Part shown: one piece after another, positions 7,992 to 16,034 of the stretch | Layout of the letters: the number at the start of each line of letters is the position of its first letter | Numbering within the stretch: position 1 is the first letter of the stretch | Translations under genes and position numbers: made by a program | Assembly (NCBI RefSeq): GCF_026537325.1 | Contig: NZ_JAFNMJ010000007.1 | Location: forward strand, 1-56,782 | DNA: 56,782 nucleotides | Direction: 5' to 3' | From: Bifidobacterium sp. B4142 | GTDB taxonomy: Bacteria; Actinomycetota; Actinomycetes; Actinomycetales; Bifidobacteriaceae | The notes under the pieces: generated by a model | The model's input: only the letters and a program-made list of their open reading frames with translations | Database searches by the model: none | Told to the model about the DNA's origin: nothing

Positions 7992-9901
7992 TGGTCTGCC
8001 GGGCAGAAGATCGTCTTGCTGCTGATCGAGACAATGGCAATCGCAATCTTCGCATGCTTCCCGCTGCTTGTCTGGCCTGGGCTATCGCCCTGCTGGTCCC
8101 ATGGCTTCTGGGCCGGAGCGTGGGCGGATCCGTGGCCGGAACATCCAAGAGCGGCGACTGGTCCAAGACGGCAGGGGAGTCCAGAGGCGGCATGGGTATG
8201 TCGGTCTGGTTGATGCCGCTTGTCTTGGCGCTTCCATTGCTGATAGCCATGGTCATGCTTGCCTTCAAACTCGTTTGCTTGCTTGTTGCAGGGGACGCTG
8301 ATTGCAAGGGTCAGGTATCGCGCCCACCCTATCGCCCATGCCGGCGGATCCGGCTGCACCAAGTTTGTCAGTCTCCGTGTATTTCCACCTGGCTTGGTCC
8401 TCGGAAGCTGCCGACATTGGCTGTCTTGGCTGCTGTGGCTCTGACTGTGGCATTGGCCGCCGCAGTCGGTCATGAGTCAGTGCGCAGCGGGCCGGCAGCT
8501 CGGCAGATTCGTCAGGGAAAAGCGCTGGCTGAGGTTCGTGGCTGGGCTGTGGACCCCATGAGTGCATCCTCTCGGCGAGGCTGGGACTGTCAGGCGGAGG
8601 TCAGGCTGGCATGGGTTACTGTGGCCGGGGTGCGCATGCCTTCCGATGAACGGATCATCCTCTTCGCCCGAAGCCGGTCATGCCTGCTGCAACAGGGCGG
8701 GCAGTATCGTGCGCGAGGCCTCTTGGAGCCCTCTGCTTACGGCCGTCCTATTCCCTGGCTGGCTGTGGAAGACGGGGCGAAAGAGGTCGAGCCGCCAGGC
8801 CCCTGTAGACGATTGATCGCCCGTATGCAAAGGGCCTTTCTCGAGCAGACCAGCAGACTGGACGATCAGGGACGGATCCTGGTGCCGGGTTTGACCATGG
8901 GCATTCTGGGCAATCAGGCCCTGCCCGGGTCGGATGGCTCCCTGGGCAGGCCGGCAGTGGAGCCTGCCTATGCCACCCGTCTGACCCAGGACTTCCGGAC
9001 ATCGGGCATCCTGCACCTGATGGCGGTCTCTGGCGGGCACTTCATGATTCTGGCCTCGCTGTTGGTCAGGATCATGCGAGCCCTGCGCTCGCCGCCCTTG
9101 CTGATGGCCTTGGTTTTGTCTACCGCCTATCTGGGTTTGGGTATGCTGATGGTCCCAGGTGATTCAGTTCTGCGAGCTCAGGCCATGGGGCTTCTTTCGG
9201 CCTTGGCTCTGGCTGCCTGCCGGCCTGCCCAGTCATTGAACACGCTGTCCTGGTGTGTCCTGCTGGTGCTGATCCTGCGACCTTCCATGGCTGCAAGCTT
9301 CGGCTTCGCACTCTCCTGTGGAGCCGTGCTGGGCATCGGCCTGGGTAACCGGCGGTTGGCAGCCCTCCTTGAAGATCATCTACCGACATTTTTGGCACGT
9401 CCATTGGCCACGACCCTGTGCGCCCAGGCCGGAACCCTGCCCGTGCAGGTGTTGATGAGTCCCGGGTTGCCTCTACTGGCTCCACTGGCCAACCTGCTGG
9501 TCACTCCTGTGGTCGACGCTGCAACAGTGACTGGCCTGCTGGCTCTGCTCACCTCCTGGCTCTGGCCTCCAGTGGGTCTGTTCCTGGCCCGACTGACCTC
9601 CCTGGGTACCGGAGTCATGGCTTTTGCCGCCAGGTGGCTGGGCGAAGCGGCTGCTCCGGCGGCCTGGCCACCGGGACCGGTCGGTAGCGCCTGCCTGGTT
9701 GGTCTGGGTCTCATGGCCGTGATCGATCATCGGCTGATTCGATTCATCCGTGCTCGTGGGCTCGATCACTCATGGCCGGCTGTGACAGGGGTGAATTCCG
9801 GGGTTCCCTTCCGGCCGTCGGCTTGGGTGTCAATCAAGGGCTGGCTACAGCAGACCTATGGCCTTCTAGCCCAACTGGTCTTCAAAGATGACCGAGGGTA
9901 A
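7988..9901 (+). CDS. comEC: ComEC-type DNA uptake channel protein
   Basis: A 637-residue polytopic membrane protein of the ComEC/Rec2 family, the predicted channel for single-stranded DNA entry. Hydrophobic helices cluster at about 18-45, 70-95 and 130-160, and the competence domain carries HLMAVSGGHFMIL at about 342-354, the strongly conserved family motif. At least six further helices follow. The protein ends shortly after the membrane region; the C-terminal metallo-beta-lactamase-like domain with an HxHxDH motif found in many ComEC proteins is not seen, so this is the short form. It overlaps comEA by four bases. Whether the organism takes up DNA cannot be said from these two genes. Confidence 0.88.
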   Translation: MMVCRAEDRLAADRDNGNRNLRMLPAACLAWAIALLVPWLLGRSVGGSVAGTSKSGDWSKTAGESRGGMGMSVWLMPLVLALPLLIAMVMLAFKLVCLLVAGDADCKGQVSRPPYRPCRRIRLHQVCQSPCISTWLGPRKLPTLAVLAAVALTVALAAAVGHESVRSGPAARQIRQGKALAEVRGWAVDPMSASSRRGWDCQAEVRLAWVTVAGVRMPSDERIILFARSRSCLLQQGGQYRARGLLEPSAYGRPIPWLAVEDGAKEVEPPGPCRRLIARMQRAFLEQTSRLDDQGRILVPGLTMGILGNQALPGSDGSLGRPAVEPAYATRLTQDFRTSGILHLMAVSGGHFMILASLLVRIMRALRSPPLLMALVLSTAYLGLGMLMVPGDSVLRAQAMGLLSALALAACRPAQSLNTLSWCVLLVLILRPSMAASFGFALSCGAVLGIGLGNRRLAALLEDHLPTFLARPLATTLCAQAGTLPVQVLMSPGLPLLAPLANLLVTPVVDAATVTGLLALLTSWLWPPVGLFLARLTSLGTGVMAFAARWLGEAAAPAAWPPGPVGSACLVGLGLMAVIDHRLIRFIRARGLDHSWPAVTGVNSGVPFRPSAWVSIKGWLQQTYGLLAQLVFKDDRG

Positions 9902-9929
9902 TGTCCAGCGATGAAGGGAGATTTGAGTC

Positions 9930-10907
9930 ATGACTGAAGCTCAGCAGGAGAACCCTTCCGTCCATCTGGTGGTCGGCGGCGATCCCTTCCTCAACGCTCA
10001 GCGTTTCAAGGAGCTGTGCGCGCAGGCGTGTGCCGCTCACCCGGACAGCGAATACATTGAGCTGGACGCGGCGGACTGCGACGCTTACGCCTTTCAGGAG
10101 GCGGTCGGACCCTCCCTGCTCAGTCAGACGGCTGTGGTTTGTCTGGATGATCTGCAGGCGGCTGATGAAGCCCTGAGCCAGGCCTTGATTGATTTCTGCC
10201 GCGAGAGCGCAGGGGACGAATCCAGTATTGTCATCGCACGTCATGACGGGGGCAACCGGGGCCGCAGGCTCCTGGCCCAAATGACACGGGTCGGAGCTGT
10301 CACGGAGCGGATGCCGGATCTGAAGAAGTTCGACGACAAGGTCGACTTCGTCTATGGGCGTTTCAAAGCCCATCAGCGCCGTATCCAGCCACGGGCTGCC
10401 CAGCGCTTGGTGGATGTTCTGGGCGAGCGCACTCCGGAACTGGCTGCCATGTGCTCCCAGCTCTGCTTCGATTTTGCCCAGGATCCCATGACCTTGGAGA
10501 TCGTCAACCGTTATCTGACCGACAACCCGGCTGTATCCGGATTCGCGGTGGCGGACAGGGCCCTTGCTGGCAGGCCGGCCCAGGCCGTCGTCGCTCTGCG
10601 TACGGCTCTGGAGCAGGGCAACGAACCAGTCTCCTTGATTGGCGTACTGGCCCTGAAGCTGCGGACGCTAGCCAAGGAGGCGGCCATCGAGTCGGGATCC
10701 ATTACCACAGCTGAGGCCAAGGCCGCCTACTGGCAGTTGCGGGAGGCCAAGAGACAGCTGCATGGATGGACCTCCTCCGGCCTGGCGGCCTGCATCGAGG
10801 CCTTGGCCCAGGCTGATGAGATCAGCAAGACCAGCAGCGGCGACGCCCGCTATGCTCTGGAACGGGCAGTGGAGCTGATCGCCGCCAAGGGAAGGACAAT
10901 GGCATGA
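9930..10907 (+). CDS. holA: DNA polymerase III delta subunit
   Basis: A 325-residue HolA-family protein. In the clamp loader, delta binds the beta sliding clamp and opens it for loading on DNA. The order of N-terminal AAA+-like domain, small helical domain and C-terminal collar domain fits the length, though the P-loop is naturally absent in delta. Family-like segments are VHLVVGGDPFLNAQRF near the start and the C-terminal QLREAKRQLHGWTSSGLAACIEAL. The common bacterial order comEC-holA supports the call. ATG 9930 follows a GAAGGGAGA ribosome site. Its stop overlaps the tsaE start. Confidence 0.9.
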   Translation: MTEAQQENPSVHLVVGGDPFLNAQRFKELCAQACAAHPDSEYIELDAADCDAYAFQEAVGPSLLSQTAVVCLDDLQAADEALSQALIDFCRESAGDESSIVIARHDGGNRGRRLLAQMTRVGAVTERMPDLKKFDDKVDFVYGRFKAHQRRIQPRAAQRLVDVLGERTPELAAMCSQLCFDFAQDPMTLEIVNRYLTDNPAVSGFAVADRALAGRPAQAVVALRTALEQGNEPVSLIGVLALKLRTLAKEAAIESGSITTAEAKAAYWQLREAKRQLHGWTSSGLAACIEALAQADEISKTSSGDARYALERAVELIAAKGRTMA

Positions 10908-11488
10908 GCCAGCAGGATGGATTGGAACTGGCGGTGCCTACAGGCGAGGACATGCAACGCCTGGGCAGAAACCTCGCCTCGTGTCTGCAAGGCGGGGACG
11001 TGATCCTCCTGTCCGGGCCTCTGGGGGCGGGTAAGACCACCCTGGCCCAGGGGCTGGGCGACGGACTTGGAATGGATGGCCCTGTGGTTTCGCCCACGTT
11101 CACCATCGCAAGGGAGCTGCATGGCCGCCTGTCAGACGGCTCGCCGGTTACCCTGATCCACGTGGATGCCTACCGGCTGGGTGGACAGGGCTATCTGCCT
11201 GGCGAGGATGCCGTGGATCGGCTCCTGGACGAGCTGGAGTCCCTTGGTCTGGATGAGGAATTGGAAGACCCGGGCCAAAGGACCATCATTCTGATGGAAT
11301 GGGGCGATCAGATGGTCTCTGCTCTGGCCGATCAACGTCTGGAAGTGAGCATCGCCCGACCCGTGGGTCCCCGGGAAGATCCTGAGGCGCCACCCAGCTC
11401 CCAGGGTCAGCGTATGGTACGTCTGCGTGGAGTGGGTCCGTCTTGGGCCAATAGAATGGATCAGCTGAGAAAGGCGATGACGGCATGA
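10904..11488 (+). CDS. tsaE: tRNA t6A biosynthesis ATPase TsaE
   Basis: A 194-residue P-loop ATPase that works with TsaB and TsaD in making N6-threonylcarbamoyladenosine at position 37 of ANN-decoding tRNAs. The Walker A motif is in SGPLGAGKTTLAQGL at about residues 37-51, followed by VVSPTFTIARE, the switch-like threonine segment of the family. The later IILMEWGDQM matches the family's LIEWxE/D segment. The start overlaps holA and the stop overlaps tsaB, each by four bases, so expression should be coupled. The C-terminal 30 residues are longer than in short TsaE proteins. Confidence 0.94.
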   Translation: MSQQDGLELAVPTGEDMQRLGRNLASCLQGGDVILLSGPLGAGKTTLAQGLGDGLGMDGPVVSPTFTIARELHGRLSDGSPVTLIHVDAYRLGGQGYLPGEDAVDRLLDELESLGLDEELEDPGQRTIILMEWGDQMVSALADQRLEVSIARPVGPREDPEAPPSSQGQRMVRLRGVGPSWANRMDQLRKAMTA

Positions 11489-12273
11489 GCGGGACCGATA
11501 CGTCCCTTTTGGTGATCGATACCTCATATGGCTCGACTGTGGGGCTGCCGGGGTGGGAGCCGTGCATCGAGACCGACTCGCGCTCGCACGTAGAACGCCT
11601 CCAGGTCAATATCGCCAAGGTCATGGATCAGGCTGGGCTGTCTGCAGACGATCTGCGGACCATCGTGGTGGGACTGGGGCCTGCACCCTTCACCGGTCTG
11701 CGGGCAGGCATCGTCACCGCCAAAGCCCTGGCGTTTGCCACGGGTGCCCGTCTGCTGGGACAGGACATCCTGGAGCCGCAGGCCCGCTATGCCTACAGCC
11801 GGTTCAAGCGGCAGGGTCAGGACCATTCACGGCTTCTGGTCCTGGCTGTCAACGATGCACGTCGGCGGCAACTCTACTACCGTCTTTTTGGCGACTTCGA
11901 TGGCGCGCAGGCCCCGGCCCAGCCGCTGACCGACATGAGTATCGACTATCCAACGGTGATCTGTGAGAAGATCGCGGCCATTGTGGAAGAGCGGGAGTCT
12001 GTGGACCAGGGTCCTGTCACTCTGGTCATTAGCGGTCATGGAGCCGGCCGCTATGCCGACCAATGGGAGCGTCTGGATAAGCATTCCGATATACGGGTGG
12101 TGCTGGATGAAGGATCCTTCCTGGCGGATCGGACACGGGGGACAGGCCTGATGGCTGCTTGCGCTAGCAGACGTGCCCAGCATGGGCTGATCGACCCGGT
12201 GGAGCCCCTCTATCTTCGCCGACCTGACGTCTCCGTGCCCAATCCGCTTAAGCACGTGGCAATCCAATCATGA
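11485..12273 (+). CDS. tsaB: tRNA t6A biosynthesis protein TsaB
   Basis: A 262-residue TsaB, an inactive ASKHA-fold paralogue of TsaD that forms the scaffold of the threonylcarbamoyl transfer complex. The N-terminal LLVIDTSYGSTVGLPG matches the family phosphate-loop region and VVGLGPAPFTGLRAGIVTAKALAFATG (in two parts, about 55-90) is the conserved dimer-forming segment. It overlaps tsaE and rimI by four bases at each end. The arrangement tsaE-tsaB-rimI-tsaD is widespread in actinobacteria. Confidence 0.93.
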   Translation: MSGTDTSLLVIDTSYGSTVGLPGWEPCIETDSRSHVERLQVNIAKVMDQAGLSADDLRTIVVGLGPAPFTGLRAGIVTAKALAFATGARLLGQDILEPQARYAYSRFKRQGQDHSRLLVLAVNDARRRQLYYRLFGDFDGAQAPAQPLTDMSIDYPTVICEKIAAIVEERESVDQGPVTLVISGHGAGRYADQWERLDKHSDIRVVLDEGSFLADRTRGTGLMAACASRRAQHGLIDPVEPLYLRRPDVSVPNPLKHVAIQS

Positions 12274-12782
12274 TTCGCAGGGCGGTCTTTAAGGACCTGG
12301 ACCGGCTGGTCGATCTGGAGTCGCGCGTCTTCGGTGACCAGGCCTGGAGCCGGCAGGAGCTGCGGTTCGAGTTGTCTGCGCCTTCACGCACCTACCTGGT
12401 CTGGGAAGACCAGGGTGCCATCCTGGGCTACGGAGGTTATTGGTCAGGCGAAAGGGATGCCGAGCTGATGACCCTCGGGGTCTTGCCGGAAGCCCGGCAT
12501 CGGGGTATTGCAGGATCTCTGCTGGCCAGGATAATTACGGGAGCCGATCGCGAGGGTCTGCAACGCATGAATCTGAAGGTCCGCGTAGATAACCCTGTGG
12601 CCATTGACCTCTACAAGAACTTTGGCTTCTCACAGGCCGGTCTATGCAAGGGTTACTATCAGCCTGAAGACGTGGATGCCTGGGCTATGACCAGACCTTT
12701 GAGCTCGATTGGACCGGGACCGGTGGGTTTTGTCAGCAACAAGCCTTCGGAAGGACAGGAAAGGATCATTGACCATGAGTGA
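12270..12782 (+). CDS. rimI: Ribosomal protein S18-alanine N-acetyltransferase-like GNAT
   Basis: A 170-residue GNAT acetyltransferase of the RimI type, which acetylates the N-terminus of ribosomal protein S18 in E. coli. The acetyl-CoA-binding segment is LPEARHRGIAGSLL (about residues 74-87, R/QxxGxA pattern), and the C-terminal LYKNFGFSQAGLCKGYY is the usual RimI ending. The location between tsaB and tsaD is the normal actinobacterial one. The stop overlaps the start of tsaD. The true acceptor protein in this group of organisms is not established. Confidence 0.9.
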   Translation: MIRRAVFKDLDRLVDLESRVFGDQAWSRQELRFELSAPSRTYLVWEDQGAILGYGGYWSGERDAELMTLGVLPEARHRGIAGSLLARIITGADREGLQRMNLKVRVDNPVAIDLYKNFGFSQAGLCKGYYQPEDVDAWAMTRPLSSIGPGPVGFVSNKPSEGQERIIDHE

Positions 12783-13818
12783 GCCACTGGTGCTTGGCAT
12801 CGAATCCACCTGCGACGAGACCGCTGCCGCCCTGGTTCAGGGCAACCGGCTGCTGTCCAACGTGGTGGCATCCTCCATGAACGAGCATGCCCGCTATGGT
12901 GGCGTCATCCCCGAGATCGCCTCGCGGGCACATGCTGAGTCCTTTGTGCCGGTCGTCTCCAAGGCCCTGAAGGATGCGGATATGGACCTGTCCCAAGTGG
13001 ATGCCATAGCGGTCTCGGCTGGTCCTGGATTGGCTGGATGCTTGGCTGTAGGCGTTTCCGGTGCCAAGGCGTTGGCTTGGGCGGCGAAGAAGCCCTTGTA
13101 TGGCATCAACCATGTCATCGGACACATAGCGGTCACCCAGCTCCAATTCGGACCCTTCCCTCAGAATGCCCTGGCCCTGATAGTCTCCGGCGGTCACACC
13201 TCGTTGCTGCATGTGGATGATCTGGCGCGATCGGTCCAGGTGGTGGGCACCACCCTGGACGACGCGGCAGGGGAGTGCTTCGACAAGATCGCACGCCTGC
13301 TTGGCTTCCCCTATCCGGGCGGCCCCCACATCGACCGCCATGCCCGTCTGGGCGACCCCCACGCCATCGCCGTGCCCCAGGGATTGACCAAGGGCCGGGC
13401 CGGGGCCGAGCATCCTTATGACTTCAGCTTTTCGGGGGTCAAGACCGCCGTGGCTCGATGGGTCGAACGCAGACAGCAGGCCGGGCTCGACATTCCCGTG
13501 GACGATGTCTGTGCCTCCCTGGCTGATTCCGTGGCCACCGTCCTGTCCCGCAAGGCTATGGCCGCATGCCACAGGTTCGACACGGATACTCTGATCGTCG
13601 GCGGCGGGTTCTCGGCCAACTCGCAGCTGCGTGGCAAGCTTCAGGAATTCGGCGAGCAGGAGGGCATCAAGGTCCGCATTCCCAAGATCAACCTGTGCAC
13701 GGACAATGGTGCCATGGTGGCCATGCTGGGCGTCAATCTGGTCCAGGCCGGACTGTCCCCCTCCGCTCCTGACTTCTCCATCGATTCGGCCATGCCCATG
13801 GACAGGATTCTCATGTAA
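12775..13818 (+). CDS. tsaD: tRNA N6-adenosine threonylcarbamoyltransferase TsaD
   Basis: A 347-residue TsaD (Kae1/Qri7 family), the catalytic subunit that transfers the threonylcarbamoyl group to A37 of tRNA. The N-terminal LGIESTCDETAAALV is the family signature. The metal-binding histidines are in INHVIGHI (about 112 and 116), and the late DNGAMVAM carries the metal-binding Asp. HARYGGVIPEIASRAH lies at about 38-53. The frame is open from 12709, but ATG 12775 is preceded by GGACAGGAAAGG and overlaps the rimI stop by 8 bases, which fits the family length. Confidence 0.97.
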   Translation: MSEPLVLGIESTCDETAAALVQGNRLLSNVVASSMNEHARYGGVIPEIASRAHAESFVPVVSKALKDADMDLSQVDAIAVSAGPGLAGCLAVGVSGAKALAWAAKKPLYGINHVIGHIAVTQLQFGPFPQNALALIVSGGHTSLLHVDDLARSVQVVGTTLDDAAGECFDKIARLLGFPYPGGPHIDRHARLGDPHAIAVPQGLTKGRAGAEHPYDFSFSGVKTAVARWVERRQQAGLDIPVDDVCASLADSVATVLSRKAMAACHRFDTDTLIVGGGFSANSQLRGKLQEFGEQEGIKVRIPKINLCTDNGAMVAMLGVNLVQAGLSPSAPDFSIDSAMPMDRILM

Positions 13819-13831
13819 TCGACACGCCAAG

Positions 13832-13860
13832 TTGTCGGATGCGAGGGTCCTGACTATAGT
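13832..13860 (+). promoter_or_regulatory. Promoter of tRNA-Asn
   Basis: TTGTCG (13832-13837) and TATAGT (13855-13860) are 17 bases apart, an optimal sigma-70-type spacing. Transcription would begin near 13867, 30 bases before the tRNA. The same -35 TTGTCG with 17-base spacing occurs at the tRNA-Pro gene at the other end of the window. Confidence 0.75.
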
Positions 13861-13896
13861 ATGGTAATTGTGTTCAGCGAGAGTTGAACGGGACAT

Positions 13897-13969
13897 TCCC
13901 GCATAGCTCAGTTGGCAGAGCGTTCGACTGTTAATCGAAATGTCGCTGGTTCAAGCCCAGCTGCGGGAG
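13897..13969 (+). tRNA. tRNA-Asn (anticodon GTT)
   Basis: The cloverleaf is complete: acceptor TCCCGCA with TGCGGGA, D-arm AGCTCAGTTGGCAGAGC, anticodon stem TTCGA with TCGAA around loop CTGTTAA (anticodon GTT, asparagine), and T-arm with GGTTCAAGCC. The discriminator is G and CCA is not encoded. It is bracketed by a promoter and a terminator. tRNA-Asn genes are common integration sites, and the AT-richer arabinoside cassette begins right after it. Confidence 0.97.
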
Positions 13970-13974
13970 CTCTC

Positions 13975-14002
13975 AACCGCCGGTTCCCCGGCGGTTTTTT
14001 TT
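13975..14002 (+). terminator. Rho-independent terminator of tRNA-Asn
   Basis: AACCGCCGG pairs with CCGGCGGTT around a four-base loop, and an uninterrupted run of T follows to 14002. It lies 5 bases after the tRNA. Confidence 0.93.
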
Positions 14003-14256
14003 ATGTGAGCCATATTGGTTTGGTTCTAGCTGCAATGAACTGGCCTGTCATTGCAATGGGCTAGCTTATTGTTTTCTACTTAGTGACTGATGGGAAATTG
14101 TCAAGGCTCTGCCTCTCTGCGTGTTTCCTTTAACCCAATGTGTAGATAGTCGGCTTTGAGATTTACCTATAGATATAGCAGTCAAAAGACCCAACAGACC
14201 CTTAGGCATCGTGTTGCATCGGATGGCGTGTCGCGTGTATTCTCAGGCGAATTAGA

Positions 14257-14266
14257 ACAACGTTGT
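14257..14266. promoter_or_regulatory. Operator candidate 1, palindrome ACAACGTTGT
   Basis: A perfect 10-bp palindrome with a central CG, the shape typical of LacI-family operators. It lies 34 bases upstream of the TATAGT -10 candidate. An identical copy lies 124 bases downstream, so a DNA loop formed by the LacI-family protein encoded at 19460 is plausible. The assignment to that regulator is inference. Confidence 0.55.
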
Positions 14267-14274
14267 ATGTCTTG

Positions 14275-14305
14275 TTGGTTCTGCACTTTCTTTTTGTTGT
14301 ATAGT
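14275..14305 (+). promoter_or_regulatory. Probable promoter of the arabinoside cassette
   Basis: TATAGT (14300-14305) is a good -10 element. TTGGTT (14275-14280) is a possible -35 at 19 bases, longer than optimal. The leader to the GH51 start would be about 145 bases and would include the second ACAACGTTGT palindrome. Confidence 0.45.
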
Positions 14306-14380
14306 GTATTTAGTGATGTGCAGGGTTGCACTGAGAAAAGCGAGGCAAAGAAATGATTCTTCTACATATTTCGCGGTAAA

Positions 14381-14390
14381 ACAACGTTGT
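14381..14390. promoter_or_regulatory. Operator candidate 2, palindrome ACAACGTTGT
   Basis: Exact second copy of the 10-bp palindrome at 14257. It lies about 75 bases downstream of the expected transcription start and 64 bases before the GH51 start codon, where a bound repressor would block elongation or close a loop with copy 1. Confidence 0.55.
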
Positions 14391-14454
14391 ACTCAAAAGA
14401 GAGAACCTTGCACTGTTGATGGACATAAAAGGCAGGGGAAAGGAGACCAGATCC

Positions 14455-15990
14455 ATGGAAGAACGGCAACAATCAAAGCCTGGAAAAGCGCATCTGATTC
14501 TGGACACGCAGACAAGGTCCATCCCCATCAATGAACGCGTTTTCGGCTCGTTTGTTGAGCATTTGGGTCGTGGTATCTATACAGGCATCTACGAACCAGA
14601 TCATCCGACTGCAAACAAGGCGGGATTTAGACAGGACGTCATTGATTTGGTAAAGGAGCTTGGCGTCACTGCTATCCGCTATCCCGGCGGGAACTTTGTA
14701 TCCGGCTATCGCTGGGAGGATGGTGTCGGGCCGCGCTCTGAACGTCCAAAGCGCATCGATCTGGCCTGGCATTCGGGCGAAAGCAATGAATTCGGTCTTC
14801 ATGAGATGGCGGATTGGCTGGATGAATTGGGCGGCAACGAACTCATGGAAGCTGTCAATCTCGGTACACGGGGTATTCAAGAGGCCCTTGATCTACTTGA
14901 ATACGCCAATATTCCTTCTGGTACGGCTTTGTCTGACATGCGCCGACGCAATGGTCGTGAGCAGCCGTTCGGAATTCGAATGTGGTGCTTAGGCAATGAG
15001 ATGGATGGTACTTGGCAGATCGGTCACAAGACCGCCCATGAATACGCCAGACTGGTCACTCAGACTGCAACGGCGATGCGTATGGTCGACCCCGATCTAG
15101 AGTTGGTGGCCTGCGGCTCTTCTTCGCACAGCATGCCTACTTTCGGTGAATGGGAACGTACTGTACTGGAGGAAGCCTACGATCAGATTAATTTCATTTC
15201 CTGCCACGCGTATTATGAACCGCACAATCGCGATATGGCCAGCTTCTTGGCTTCCGGTGTCGATATGGATGGGTTCATCAGCGATGTGGCTTCAGTCATA
15301 GCGGCGGTTCGTGGCAGACTCAAGAGTAAGCACAAGGTCTATATATCTTTCGATGAATGGAATGTCTGGTATCAGGATGCAGAGCCGAGTAAGCCTCCAG
15401 TAGGTATAGGTAACTGGCCTCAGGGTTCGAGACTTCTGGAAGATATCTATTCGGTTGCTGACGCAGTGGTGTTTGGCGATCTGCTCATCACCCTGCTCAG
15501 AAATGCTGATGTCGTGCATTCCGCCAGTCTGGCTCAATTGGTCAATGTCATTGCTCCAATCATGACAGAACCTGGTGGTCCTGCTTGGAGACAAACCATT
15601 TTCTTCCCGTTTGCTCTGACTGCCAAATATGCCAAGGGTGGCAGTGTGCTGCCCTCTCAGGAAGATGCCGACAGATGCGAAACCAGCCAATATGGCGATG
15701 TGCCGATGACGGACTCTGTTGTGGTAAGAGGAGCCGATGGCTCGCTGACTGTTTTCGTTGTCAACCGCAGCCTTGATCGGAGTGTAGAGTATCGTTCCGA
15801 TCTTTCCGGACTCTACAGAACTGGCAAAGTGGTTGTTCGGAGCCTCCATGACGAAGATATTGCTGCTCGCAATACGCTTGAGGATCCAGAGCGTGTCAGT
15901 TTGCAGACGCGTAAGGACTTTACCTTTGAGAACGGCAAATTGAGTATCATGCTTCCTCCGGTTTCGTGGACGGCTATCCACATAGATTGA
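14455..15990 (+). CDS. GH51 alpha-L-arabinofuranosidase
   Basis: A 511-residue enzyme of glycoside hydrolase family 51, which releases terminal L-arabinofuranose from arabino-oligosaccharides with a retaining mechanism. The acid/base Glu is E182 in CLGNEMDG and the nucleophile is E301 in SFDEWNVWY; both sit where the family has them, at the ends of barrel strands. A beta-sandwich domain with SVEYRSDLSGLY and VSWTAI forms the C-terminus. There is no signal peptide, so it acts in the cytoplasm on imported oligosaccharides. ATG 14455 follows an AGGAG site; the frame is open a little further to 14416. It is the first gene of a cassette with its own binding protein, permeases and regulator, and has more A/T-ending codons than the flanking genes. 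Confidence 0.93.
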   Translation: MEERQQSKPGKAHLILDTQTRSIPINERVFGSFVEHLGRGIYTGIYEPDHPTANKAGFRQDVIDLVKELGVTAIRYPGGNFVSGYRWEDGVGPRSERPKRIDLAWHSGESNEFGLHEMADWLDELGGNELMEAVNLGTRGIQEALDLLEYANIPSGTALSDMRRRNGREQPFGIRMWCLGNEMDGTWQIGHKTAHEYARLVTQTATAMRMVDPDLELVACGSSSHSMPTFGEWERTVLEEAYDQINFISCHAYYEPHNRDMASFLASGVDMDGFISDVASVIAAVRGRLKSKHKVYISFDEWNVWYQDAEPSKPPVGIGNWPQGSRLLEDIYSVADAVVFGDLLITLLRNADVVHSASLAQLVNVIAPIMTEPGGPAWRQTIFFPFALTAKYAKGGSVLPSQEDADRCETSQYGDVPMTDSVVVRGADGSLTVFVVNRSLDRSVEYRSDLSGLYRTGKVVVRSLHDEDIAARNTLEDPERVSLQTRKDFTFENGKLSIMLPPVSWTAIHID

Positions 15991-16034
15991 TAATTACAAA
16001 TTGTTGGTTTCCACATATATTCAAAGGAGAAATA

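Larger units (their letters stand above)
14003..14454 (+). other. Regulatory intergenic region before the arabinoside cassette
   Basis: This 452-base stretch is clearly more AT-rich than the upstream genes and holds no convincing gene. It contains two copies of the palindrome ACAACGTTGT, a probable -10 TATAGT at 14300-14305, and the AGGAG ribosome site of the GH51 gene at 14441-14445. Short open frames here (for example 14156-14356) lack a good ribosome site and resemble nothing I know. Confidence 0.6.

Noticed and set aside
14156-14534. Short open frames before the GH51 gene
   Set aside because: They lie in the regulatory region and across the GH51 start in another frame, with no ribosome site and no protein-like sequence.
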